The translations under genes and the position numbers were made by a program. A model generated the notes under the pieces. It was not told the DNA's origin, searched no databases, and saw only the letters and a program-made list of their open reading frames with translations. This document shows, in pieces, positions 47,684 to 58,124 of a stretch of DNA of 64,000 nt. The DNA is from Dipylidium caninum (lineage: Eukaryota > Platyhelminthes > Cestoda > Cyclophyllidea > Dipylidiidae): NCBI GenBank assembly GCA_017562135.1, contig QEYB01000926.1:868001-932000 (forward strand), written 5' to 3'. How positions within the stretch are numbered: position 1 is the first letter of the stretch; each line of letters opens with the position of its first letter.

Positions 47684-48657
47684 GAATACCCGCACCCATA
47701 GCAGCCAGCTAGATTACTTAACGCCATGTTCAAGTGCCCTCTTACCCCTTCGTCCTCCGCCGCCTGACGGGTGTGTGTGAAAGCCGATGCGAGCAGAAGG
47801 CACGGGAGGTAGCGATATAGGAACGATGGGCGCGGCGGACTGCTCGATTGACATTTCGGTGTGCTTCGTTATTAGCTCGGAAACTCTGAAAGGGGCGTTG
47901 AATGTATGGAGAGGACCAATGACCCACTTTTCCACGTTATTTCTTTTATTCACTCAGAGTAATTTGCATTGGTATCTACGACTTTCTGCTCACAAGTGGA
48001 GCAGTGTATGTCTTTATAATAAAAGCTTTGTTTTTGGTTTTAATTAGAAAGTGCTCAAAGTCTATTGCAATATCAATCTCATTGTGGTATTTTTTCCCCT
48101 TAAAGATAAGTCGTGATCACGAAAAGGGCAATAGTCGGTGGGAGGAAGGTCGGATGGGAGTGGAGGATGTGACAAGAGGTTATAGTGTAGAGAAGTCAGT
48201 TAAGTGATGAACGGCAATTGAAGCTTAGTGCGGTTGTTCAGCGTCGCCGTGCAGTAACATTGCGCCGCGCGGAATGAGCAGTGCTGGCTGTACCTTCTCA
48301 CGCATGGCATCAATTGAATGCACGGCGGTGAGACTCTGCAGCTGTTATGATTTCGCCTGGTTGTAGAAAGGAAGGAAGGAGGGAGGAAGGAGGAGGAAGG
48401 AGGGAGAGAGGGAGGGAGAGAGAGAGGGAATAATGGAGCACTTCTTGGGCATTCCACCATATGGTAACCATAGTCATTCATTGAGGAAATTTCGCCTTAA
48501 GGTTGCGTCCTCTGGTTGTATTCTTGTCTACTTATTTGCTGGATCCTCTTCGACTATCATACAAGACATACTTTCCATGAAAAGTGAGGATTTGGTGTGA
48601 ATTCAACGACACCCGTGTATTGTGAAGGAGGCAATAAAGATGCGCACTTGCTCGTGC
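47684..48657. repeat. Long direct repeat, copy 1 (about 0.97 kb)
   Basis: From GAATACCCGCACCC at 47684 to ACTTGCTCGTG at about 48657 the sequence is almost the same, in the same orientation, as 54568-55517. Visible differences are scattered single bases, about 25 nt around 48075-48110, and the purine-rich microsatellite at 48364-48430, which differs in length and unit. Weaker similarity continues for another 100-200 bp past the end (for example TTTGCTTTATCATT). No terminal inverted repeats, target duplications or transposase frame were seen. Both copies keep a 79-codon minus frame (47714-47953 here), whose ORF starts at ATG but matches no known family. It lies on the 3' side of the NHE gene at 50952. 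Confidence 0.9.
48364..48430. repeat. (GGAAGGA)n/(GGGA)n purine microsatellite inside repeat copy 1
   Basis: An unbroken G/A tract of about 60 bases made of GGAAG, GGAGG and GAGA units. It is one of the few segments that differ from copy 2. Confidence 0.8.
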
Positions 48658-50951
48658 GTTAACTGGATCATCTGCAGTGGTGCCACTTCGTGTGGCGGTC
48701 AAATATGACTTCAATTTTTGCTTTATCATTTGTCGTACGTAGATGTTTTAGCACAGCCGTATTGATGGTTAATCTATATTTTTTTACACCCAATTTTCCT
48801 AATAGTACAGTGTATAGTAAAATTACACATATATCGGACAGTGGGCTCTCTCGAGCCGCCTCAACGGTTTTCAAAACACCAGAATAAGATTTTTGAGACA
48901 AATGTCAGGCATTTTTTCAATAGTAACTCTATCTTTGAATACCTAATTAATGCTTCTCGAAGCTTGTTGAGCTGTGCGGTGATTAGAGTTGAACAGGTAA
49001 AATGAAAGTAAATGCAAGTAGCATTACTTTCTATGCGCTTTTGCCGCAAATGAAATAGAAGTGGGATACAAACATGGAACAGTCTTATGAAATGAATAAA
49101 GGGAATACTTTTAATGCTGTTAGAAAGAAATAGCAAGGGAATACAACAATGTTTCCCCCGTGGAGGATGAATACATGACTCTCTACTTTACGAATCTATT
49201 CGTCGAAGTTAGTCGCGTCATATGGAAATGGATGAGGCTTGGTGTCGGACGTTACCCATTCGAAGGAGGGGAGAGAATTCTTAGTAATGGTGAACACACC
49301 CATCAACGATTTAAGCGGACCGCGGATGCCGACTTGATTCTTGATGACTCTCCACTGCTTATTGATGTCTTCCTGTCCCCTCCCAGTTAGTGATTGCGTT
49401 AAGCCCGTTTCAAAGGCTCACATAAGTTACCAGTTAGAAAGACGAGGACTTTGGCGATCCTCTAATGCATTAGCTCTCTGATACAAGTAGTATATCAAAT
49501 CGGGCTAGTGGCGGAACGGAACAAAAGCTGGGCGTTGGAGAAACAAACCGATGGGGAATATTGGGAGTTTGTTGGACCAGAAAGAGCCTCCCCTTTACTA
49601 ATTAATGAGAAATATTTTAACAAACGCAAACTAATTTCCGTCTGGTGGCTACTTGGGCTTTACTTTTATGTTATCAATGATTTAGACCCATTTTTATTGT
49701 CCCTCAGGACTTCAAAGAAACTGTTTAGTAAGACGGACATTAAATCATCTCTTGAGCGTGAGGAAAGACTTAGTTATCATGCAAGTCACCAAGGCAGGTA
49801 AAAGCGTTAGAAGGAAATGCAAACGGCATGAAAATCCTCTTCTAAAAATATAATTTGTCATAACAGGGGGACCGTAAACTACTTAATGAGTAGTTGTCAA
49901 GTAAATAGCCGTCTGACGACTCACAGCTCCACTCCAATTTTCGTGAATCACGTGAGAAAATTCACCCAGGACACTCTCTAATTGAGGCTATTAGTCGTCC
50001 GAGTCGAAGCCTCACCCCTAACTTGCGACCTCATTGCATGTTATGGAGATGGAGATGGCGCCCCACGTTATTCCCTGAATCCGTAAAGGCGCCAGAAGGA
50101 GGGGAGTTGGAGGTAGGGACATATCTGGGCATTAATAGTACACTCAACTGTTCAGACCTACAGCACTACCATCTCCTCTGGCTGTCGTAAGTTTAAAGGA
50201 TCTTTTTTGCATGACTACTAAACAGTAGTCTGGATGTTGTAAAGAGCTATTTTCAAGTAAGAAACGGCAGAGGGAGACACAATGGTGTCAGTAGTGTCGG
50301 CACGGACATTTTTCTCTTTTCTCTTAAAAAGAGAAGAGGCAATTGTCGCCTTCATAATTTCATCATTCATGATTTGGCATTGGCAAGACCGTGCATACAG
50401 CGGAACGGAGATGATATTGAAAAATGCTCCGGAAATTAGCACGATAGTTTCCCGTGCAGTGAGTGGAGTAGGCTGGAGTGACAACAATCCCGCGACAATG
50501 AAATAAGATGTTCGATGGAAAATTCTTCTCACGAGCCCAAACCTCACCGTCAGTTTGCAAATCGAACTGACGCTGCGGAGGCGTCAATGGTAAAACGGAC
50601 AGCGGGACGTGGTGATATCTGATTATGGCCATACAGGCCACTCTTCCGGCCGATTCCCTTTCTATGGCCTTTCAGTCGAGGTCATCATCCTATTATTCTT
50701 AATGCAAGCGGTTGAAGCCCTAATCAGAGGAGATCAACTCGTATGTATCTCAAATGCTACTGAATTCATCCTGTGGTTCATAGTAGTTGTTAAAAACAAT
50801 CAACGACTTAAATGTAGAATTACCTATTCAGCCCTTTTTGCGGTTGACAATATTACGGGGAGTAATACAAAAATCTTTTATTTTCTAATAGAATGGAGTT
50901 AAACATATCGTAGATGAAAAAACGATAGGTCACACATTAATTCATTGCGTC
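48658..50951. other. Spacer between repeat copy 1 and NHE paralogue 1
   Basis: About 2.3 kb with a decayed continuation of the repeat in the first 100-200 bp. Frames of 76-109 codons occur at 49160-49801 and 50218-50902 but lack known motifs and overlap on both strands. No gene is called. Confidence 0.4.
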
Positions 50952-53132
50952 TTATTTATTATGGTCCCCTGTCTGGCCGTCATCGGTCTCATTCGCCTCC
51001 CTCTCCTCCTTCATTGGAACCAGGACGGTAGTGGGCATCATCCTATTTGTTCGACTTGACGAGGGCTTAGAGATTTGTGACTTCGGTCCATAGTAAACAT
51101 CATTGTCGGCACATTTGGCCATTTGCCGCGTAAGTCGACCCCTCCGTCTATTGCGATGGCGTCTCATCTCCTCTCCTGGTCCCATTTCCATTGACTCTCG
51201 TCGTCGTGCGCACATGTCCATGGTTCGAGCAAACGTCGCCTGATTTCGGTGAAGTTTAGCAAATTGAATTCTCTGATCTGGAGCAAATTGGGCGTTTCTC
51301 CCCTGCGTAAACGCTATCTCAGGACCCAGACTAGTCAAAGCTGCTATCGTTAAACGACGTTGATTTTCAGTAGGTGAGAAAGGTGGTAGGAGGAGTAAAT
51401 TCGGCATCATATCAAATGCCACATCAGAACCCTCCTTTATGGCGTCAGCATCCTGCCCATTGGGAATGTTTACTTCAGTGGAAGTGGGAGGAACAGGCGC
51501 TCCTATCGCCTCGGAGTGCATTTGAAGGGCCAATTTTTCGTAAGCATTAACAATTCTTTTTTCATGCGTAGCAGCATCCCGTTGGAGTATGGGTCTTATA
51601 TACTTATCATCAAAATCCGTTAGTACACGCGTAAAGAAGTGTACGCCACGTGATGATATTAACTCCTCTACAAAGATGAGGATATCCTCCATCACTGAAC
51701 CATTGAGTATTAGGAAGAGATTCTTCGTCGACTCCTTATCTGAATATAGACGAATGTCAAGCAGACGAACTAACGGTTTAATTGTCGTTCCCATTATTGC
51801 CACCGTGAAGAAGATAACTGCAATTGCCGTGGTAACTTGAACATCTCGAGCAAGGTGGGATCCAACTCCTAAGCTCTCTGCATTTATGAGAACAGCCAAT
51901 GAGAAGGCCACAGCTCCACGTAGTCCTCCGTAACTGAGTATAATCTGTTCAGACCAAGAGATTCTATACTGTTTGGACCGGTTCTTGTTGACAATAGCAG
52001 TTAGGAGTATGGTGACAACAAATCTACCGACAATGCAGAGGACGAGAGATGTAATGAGGAATCCGCTGTGCCATTGAAGGTTGAGAGCAAAAACCTCAGA
52101 GCCGAGAAGGAGAAAGATGATGGCCTCTGCCATAGTCGACACCTGTTCCACAGCTGATCGTAACACCATAACAGACAATGGTGTGAGGTTGTGAAAGGCA
52201 TAGGCAGATTGAATTACTCCACAAATGATAATGGAGATTATGCCGGACCAGGCGAACAGATCGGCAACAATGTAGGCCAAATAGCTAACTAAGAGGATAC
52301 CGATAGTTACGGAGACGGCATTTAAACGAGTTAGGAAACAGGAGAAAATGCCATGAATGAGACCAATTAGAGCTCCTCCAAGACTAACTGTGAAGAAGGA
52401 GCCAATGCCTACAGCAATCTCCCACCCACTTATTGTTGTAGATGAAACAAAGGCACTCATTATGTTGTACAGGACAACTGTTACAGCATCGTTTAACAGG
52501 GATTCTCCAAACACCATATAATAGAGGTTGAGATCAACGCCAATATCTTGAAATATCACCAATACAGCCACTGGATCTACGGCGACAATGAGAGAGGCGA
52601 AGAGTAAGAATTCCTTTATTCCAAAGTGGAGGTTGGGCTCACCCAACCCAATGACAATTTCAACAACGTAAAGACCCAACCCGATGAAAAGAAAATTGAG
52701 CACGGTACCGATCACAGCAAAAAGTAGGACAGTGGGAAAGATTTCACCAAACTTCCTATTGTAGATGCTATAGGCTGATTCAAGCATAATAGGAGGGAGG
52801 AGGATATTGAAAAATATGTTCGGTGTGAGACGTAGAGTGTGGACAGATGTGCAATGACTGGAAGTAAATCGAATAATAGCGCCACCGGCCAAACCGACAA
52901 GCATGAGGAGAAGAGACTCAGGGAAGTAGGAAGCCAAACGGGGAACCTTACGATAGCCGAGTTTAAGTAGCATGACTACCAGCATGAAGAGAGTTACTGT
53001 AAGGTATAAAGTTAACTCTTCCAATTTAAATCCGGCGAGGGCTATTGCTGGGGGATCCTCGTTGAGCGGCTCGGTTTTTGCTGTAGAACAGGAGTCGTTG
53101 AAATCGTTCAGGGATGTGTTTGTGTTACCCAT
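50952..53132 (-). CDS. Na+/H+ exchanger, SLC9 family, paralogue 1 (intronless)
   Basis: This is a plasma-membrane type cation/proton antiporter of 726 residues that exchanges Na+ for H+ to control cell pH and volume. It is one uninterrupted reading frame with an ATG at 53132. Membrane segments run from about residue 36 to 455. Family signatures are FFNILLPPIMLESAY (107-121), the ion-site region AVDPVAVL with GESLLNDAVTVVLYN (Asn-Asp at 214-215), EAIIFLLLGSEV (336-347) and YGGLRGAVAFSLAVLI (401-416). A cytosolic tail of about 265 residues follows, with Arg-rich stretches near the end (RRHRNRRRGRL). The last codons read CAT AAT AAA TAA, so an AATAAA overlaps the stop and may be the poly(A) signal. 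A paralogue lies 5 kb upstream on the same strand. The subtype (NHE1/2/3/5-like) cannot be fixed. Confidence 0.95.
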   Translation of the reverse strand: MGNTNTSLNDFNDSCSTAKTEPLNEDPPAIALAGFKLEELTLYLTVTLFMLVVMLLKLGYRKVPRLASYFPESLLLMLVGLAGGAIIRFTSSHCTSVHTLRLTPNIFFNILLPPIMLESAYSIYNRKFGEIFPTVLLFAVIGTVLNFLFIGLGLYVVEIVIGLGEPNLHFGIKEFLLFASLIVAVDPVAVLVIFQDIGVDLNLYYMVFGESLLNDAVTVVLYNIMSAFVSSTTISGWEIAVGIGSFFTVSLGGALIGLIHGIFSCFLTRLNAVSVTIGILLVSYLAYIVADLFAWSGIISIIICGVIQSAYAFHNLTPLSVMVLRSAVEQVSTMAEAIIFLLLGSEVFALNLQWHSGFLITSLVLCIVGRFVVTILLTAIVNKNRSKQYRISWSEQIILSYGGLRGAVAFSLAVLINAESLGVGSHLARDVQVTTAIAVIFFTVAIMGTTIKPLVRLLDIRLYSDKESTKNLFLILNGSVMEDILIFVEELISSRGVHFFTRVLTDFDDKYIRPILQRDAATHEKRIVNAYEKLALQMHSEAIGAPVPPTSTEVNIPNGQDADAIKEGSDVAFDMMPNLLLLPPFSPTENQRRLTIAALTSLGPEIAFTQGRNAQFAPDQRIQFAKLHRNQATFARTMDMCARRRESMEMGPGEEMRRHRNRRRGRLTRQMAKCADNDVYYGPKSQISKPSSSRTNRMMPTTVLVPMKEEREANETDDGQTGDHNK

Positions 53133-54567
53133 AGCTGTGAAATTTGTTGCGAAGAGCTGATTACTACACGGTCGTGAGAGTTTCCTATCTGCACATGCAA
53201 ATAGGAAGGCGACCTACCGGTTCCGCGTAATTTTATTGGTTTTTCAGGCAGGGTGCGCACTGATTAAACTGACCAATCATGTTGGAAGGTGGTCGTTAAA
53301 TCACAATCACGAGCACCTCGGTGTAACCGACCTCATACTGATAAGGTCACGGGCGATATCTGGCCTCAGGCGACCGCCTGAAGAAAAATGCAAATAATTG
53401 CTTGAAGGCCCAAACTTCAGGAGGAAATAGAATCCTATAAGCTTACTGAAACGCCTCATTTTGTCTTCCTATGATTTGAAATGTCATCTTCGGTCTGACT
53501 GCGGTTAAGCATACTTGTAAAAAGCACGAAACTTAGAAAATTAAAGGGTAGTTTGATAATTGAGAAGAATTGTTGCTTTGTTAGCAGTGATCTAAGAAAG
53601 CTCTTAGCTTACCACGGTTATAGAAAAACAGTCTTCACGAAGTTCAACTCTGTTATTATGAACACCACAGCAGACATAAAACAGGGATTTCTAATGTGCA
53701 ACTTTCGGTACTGGCCCCATTTCTTACAGTTCGCCAATCACATTACATAAAGGTGACAGCGCCTGACGCTTGACTTTAATTTCGGAAACACTTAATTTGA
53801 GGTGACAAATAGCACATAAAACTTAAAAGTACACAAATTGATTTTTGTACTTCAATAAGCCTAACAGTAATGTCGGTTGGTGACTTTCCACGTTTTCACC
53901 CTGCAGTCAGGTCTATCGACGCAGTCCTGGAGCTTCATTTTGAAAATCTGCGCTTAATCCCTGTGGCATGGAGTCGTGAATATCAGGACCGGTTTTTGCA
54001 TTATCAGTTCCATTCCTCTACTCGTGGTCGAAAGTAACTATTTGGTACTCTCAGAAGTGAGGCGATGATTTCCGGGCCAAATGGTGTCTCGGGCCCTACG
54101 GCAGATGGTACTCCACAATCATTGAAAGTCACTTTATCAAGTTGTTTGAAAGGAGTGTCACACAGTCGTGTAGAGACAACGGATGAATGTCAGACATACT
54201 TCGCCTCGACTAGGAGAAGGAAGCTTATGTTTGCCTCCCTTCACTATTATTCCCCATTTAATTTCACAACAACCCGTTGGTTATGGACTTACGGCCAAAT
54301 ACCAAACACGTGCACTGAATTCTTCACGAAAGAATTTAGTGGGAAATAGAGGTCCCAAGGTTAAATCTCACATCAGTTCTGGGGATAAAGTACATTTCCT
54401 CCTCACGGCCACAAGTACGAGGTCGAAGAATGTGAGGTTCTCTACCATCTCAAAAAGCTGCTGTCTTTGACCTACCTGAATCGACTTGAAAGACCATAGA
54501 ACCGGAGGGCATCGGTGAACACAATCGCTAAGTATTGACCAAGTACTTCGGCACAGCGCCAGGCGGG
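53133..54567. other. Upstream region of NHE paralogue 1
   Basis: About 1.4 kb between the NHE1-like start and repeat copy 2. It should contain the promoter. Inverted CCAAT (ATTGG) boxes occur near 53229-53240. Frames of up to 95 codons at 54065-54470 carry no motif and overlap. Confidence 0.4.
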
Positions 54568-55517
54568 GAATACCCGCACCCATAGCAGCCAGCTAGATTA
54601 CTTAACGCCATGTTCAAGTGCCCTCTTACCCCTTCGTCCTCCGCCGCCTGACGGGCGTGTGTGAAAGCCGATGCGAGCAGAAGGCACGGGAAGTAGCGAT
54701 ATAGGAACGATGGGCGCGGCGGACTGCTCGATTGACATTTCGGTGTGCTTCGTTATTAGCTCGGAAACTCTGAAAGGGGCGTTGAATGTATGGAGAGGAC
54801 CAATGACCCACTTTTCCACGTTATTTCTTTTATTCACTCAGAGTAATTTGCATTGGTATCTACGACTTTCTGCTCACAAGTGGAGCAGTGTATGTCTTTA
54901 TAATAAAAGCTTTGTTTTTGGTTTTAATTAGAAAGTGCTCAAAGTCTATTGCAATATCAATCTCATTGTGGTATTTCTCCTCTTAAAAATAAGTTGTAAT
55001 CGCGAACAGGGCAATAGTCGGTGGGAGGAAGGTCGGATGGGAGTGGAGGATGTGACAAGAGGTTATAGTGTAGAGAAGTCAGTTAAGTGATGAACGGCAA
55101 TTGAAGCTTAGTGCGGTTGTTCAGCGTCGCCGTGCAGTAACATTGCGCCGCGCGGAATGAGCAGTGCTGGCTGTACCTTCTCACGCATGGCATCAATTGA
55201 ATGCACGGCGGTGAGACTCTGCAGCTGTTGTAGAAAGAAGGAAGGAAGGAAGGAAGGAAGGAGGGAGGCAGGCAGGCAGGCAGGCAGGACTAATGGAGCA
55301 CTTCTTGGGCATTCCACCATATGGTAACCATAGTCATTCATTGAGGAAATTTCGCCTTAAGGTTGCGTCCTCTGGTTGTATTCTTGTCTACTTATTTGCT
55401 GGATCCTCTTCGACTATCATACAAGACATACTTTCCATGAAAAGTGAGGATTTGGTGTGAATTCAACGGCACCCGTGTATTGTGAAGGAGGCAATAAAGA
55501 TGAGCACTTGCTCGTGC
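54568..55517. repeat. Long direct repeat, copy 2 (about 0.95 kb)
   Basis: Same-orientation copy of 47684-48657, offset by 6,884 bp at the left end and about 6,860 bp at the right end. The embedded purine tract (55214-55285) here consists of GAAG units followed by GGCAG units, unlike copy 1. The 79-codon minus frame is kept (54598-54837) with two changes seen in the translation. It lies on the 3' side of NHE paralogue 2. Confidence 0.9.
55214..55285. repeat. (GAAG)n then (GGCAG)n microsatellite inside repeat copy 2
   Basis: Tandem GAAG units followed by GGCAGGCAGG units. Compared with copy 1, both the unit type and the flanking 15 bases (the ATGATTTCGCCTG segment missing here) have changed. 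Confidence 0.8.
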
Positions 55518-58124
55518 TACCGCGAAACATCCTTCTAATTTTTCTGCTTTATCATTCATTGTGTGCATATTTTTTAACACCGCCGTGTGGACGGTTATTT
55601 CTTCCATATTTTTGACCCAATTTCACAAATAGTTGCGTGTGTGGTGAACTGGGTACCACAGTCGTTCTTAATTCCTTCACGATATCAACATGGGCCGGTG
55701 GTCTTCCTCGAGCCGTTTTGATGATACTCAACTGGTCAGAGGGAGAGTTTCGGGAGCATTATGGAGCATTTATTTATTAGCGATTCAATCTGTGAATGTC
55801 TCACTAATGTATCTCAAAGCTCGATAGGCTGAGGCGTAATTTTATTTGAAGTGAAGCAAAAAATGCCTGTAAATATCGTTTTGTTTACACATGGTTTCGC
55901 GGAGAAGTGAAATAACTATCGAAACAAAAAATCTTAAGGAATGTGTAAGAATAATACCTGTGGCTTTATAGTGAGAACACCTTCCAAAGAACTTTCCTCA
56001 ATTATACGTGAATACTGACTAAATAAAACGCACGGTTCGTAGTTTCCAGCCTGATACGCTTTTGCGAAAGACGTCGGTTAGCTATTAGGAGGACGTAAAG
56101 CAACCAAAGGCGGAAAGGGGAATGCCTTGGTAAACACGGCGTCTGGTCGCCTGTAACCCGCAGACGGACGCCTAGTTGTACGGTAAAGCCCCGCAACTCC
56201 GCCATTTACACTAATTGCCTACCCAGCAAAGTTAGGAGATTACTAGTTTGTCTAGCGGTCATACTACGCCGATGCACACACAATCATAACCATGGCTGGA
56301 GAAGTCTGTACCAGCTACACGACTTCCTGCAGCCTCCGACATAAGTGTAAAAACAAGTCATCAAGTTGGAATTACATTAATACATTGTTATTGTGGAAAA
56401 AGCGGGAGAAGGCATATTCACCCGTATTTTTCATTGAAAAACTACAGAGCCGATTGTTTATCTCCTCGTCTCTCCACAGTAAAGGGGCGATTTCCTTCTC
56501 ATCTTTACGGGCAAGCGCTCATACCTGGACACTGGATTGTCTAAAACGTGGCTCCATTTATTCTGCCTTCTCGGCGAGAAAAGTGTACTTAAATATTCCT
56601 CGGATTTTACGTCGACGCGACTAAAAATCCGCCCGCGCTGCTACCTATTCCCTACTTTAAACGGCGGCTTTCCCACTGACTGTATGTTCAAAATAAATGT
56701 TTTGCGACGGGACCAGAGAGCGCTATTTTCCCTCTCTTTTCCCAATATTCTCATATATGGTTAAATATTCGGAAACGAAATATACTACTAAGCCTAATTT
56801 AAGTAGCTGTCTTTTCGATCGTCTGGTATATTTTTTTGCAATGACAACCCATTTGATGTTCATTTCGGATTGACCATAGAAATTGAATAAATTTTAAGAA
56901 GAACGTTTCCGCAAATTTAATGCACTTGTTGGCCTTTACTCTCGCTACTTTACTCAAGTGATAGTAAATGTTGAAGACTTCGAAAGACAAGCGCAGACAG
57001 GAGACATTTTATCTTCCACTCTAATATGAATTGACGTTAGTTTATCTTCAGTTTCCCGACTTTTACGTCTGGCATATAAAGACACGTCTGCATCGACAAC
57101 CGATAACTTTATTAATAAAACCAGTTCTTATCGGGATTAGATGCCGGTTTTTCAGTCATTGGTTCTCTGATAAACGTATACATCGTGAGCAAGGAAGGAT
57201 TTGGAGATTATCAATGACTAATAAAACCTCAGAGTTTCAAGCCCAAACTATTGTACTCGACTTTAATCATTTTTCAATGGATTACGTAATTCCGGCAAAG
57301 AACTCGTTGCCTTGTAGTAAAACAATATGTGTTGTGATCTTTATTGTGCCTCCCTAAACGTGTGACACTTTTGGCACTGACTTTCATGTGTACAACAAAC
57401 GCAATACTGAGGAGCACTTACATTTTTTTACTTCTGTATTAACCTTTAAGTAACTCTTGTTTGTGGTTGACTGTTTGTCAAACGTTTCCGTTATTTCTTC
57501 GAGCCAGATTTTGCTAGTCTTACAACACACAAACAAGCCATTTTTCACATATGCTCTTCTCGAGAATTCAACTCAAATACAATTATTTTCCCACAACTAT
57601 ACAAATGTATCCTAGTCTCTCTGTCTCAAATGGTCGCCATGATGAGATTATAACGGCAAGTGTTAAAAAAATGCTGCCTAATGCACAACTGTTCTCAACT
57701 GCGAATTTATTGCCTCTATTCTTCCACTTTTCACTTCATATTATTGAGTCACTCTACTTTTACACTTCTCATGTTTGTGCTCCAAACCACACTTGCAAGA
57801 TATGGTAATTCACAAGCATTCATCATTTACTCAGCACTAGTAGGGGGGTTTATACACTTCGTTGTGTGCAGCAACGCCAAAATTATGAGGTTTTCAGTGT
57901 CTTTTTAATCTACCCTTCCAGTGCATTTTACCAGTCTTACCTTCAAACCCACTTCTTGTCTTCTTCAAGGCTAGAAGGCTGGCCGAACCATTTCAGCGTA
58001 TCAGGTAAGAGTTTCAACCACAGGCTAAAACGCACTTAAGTACTGTGTTTTGCATTAAGGCTTTCTTGTACATTAATGATGAAGTAGTGAATGTGAACTC
58101 TTGAATAGGAAATACTTTTCAAGC
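55518..58124. other. Spacer between repeat copy 2 and NHE paralogue 2
   Basis: About 2.6 kb, AT-rich. Frames of 60-110 codons (for example 56292-56624 and 57031-57357, +) match no family I know. The first 100-200 bp are a decayed extension of the repeat. No gene is called. Confidence 0.4.

Noticed and set aside
47684..55517. LTR or DNA-transposon interpretation of the direct repeats
   Set aside because: No terminal inverted repeats, target-site duplications, primer-binding site or transposase/reverse-transcriptase frame could be seen; kept as an unclassified repeat.
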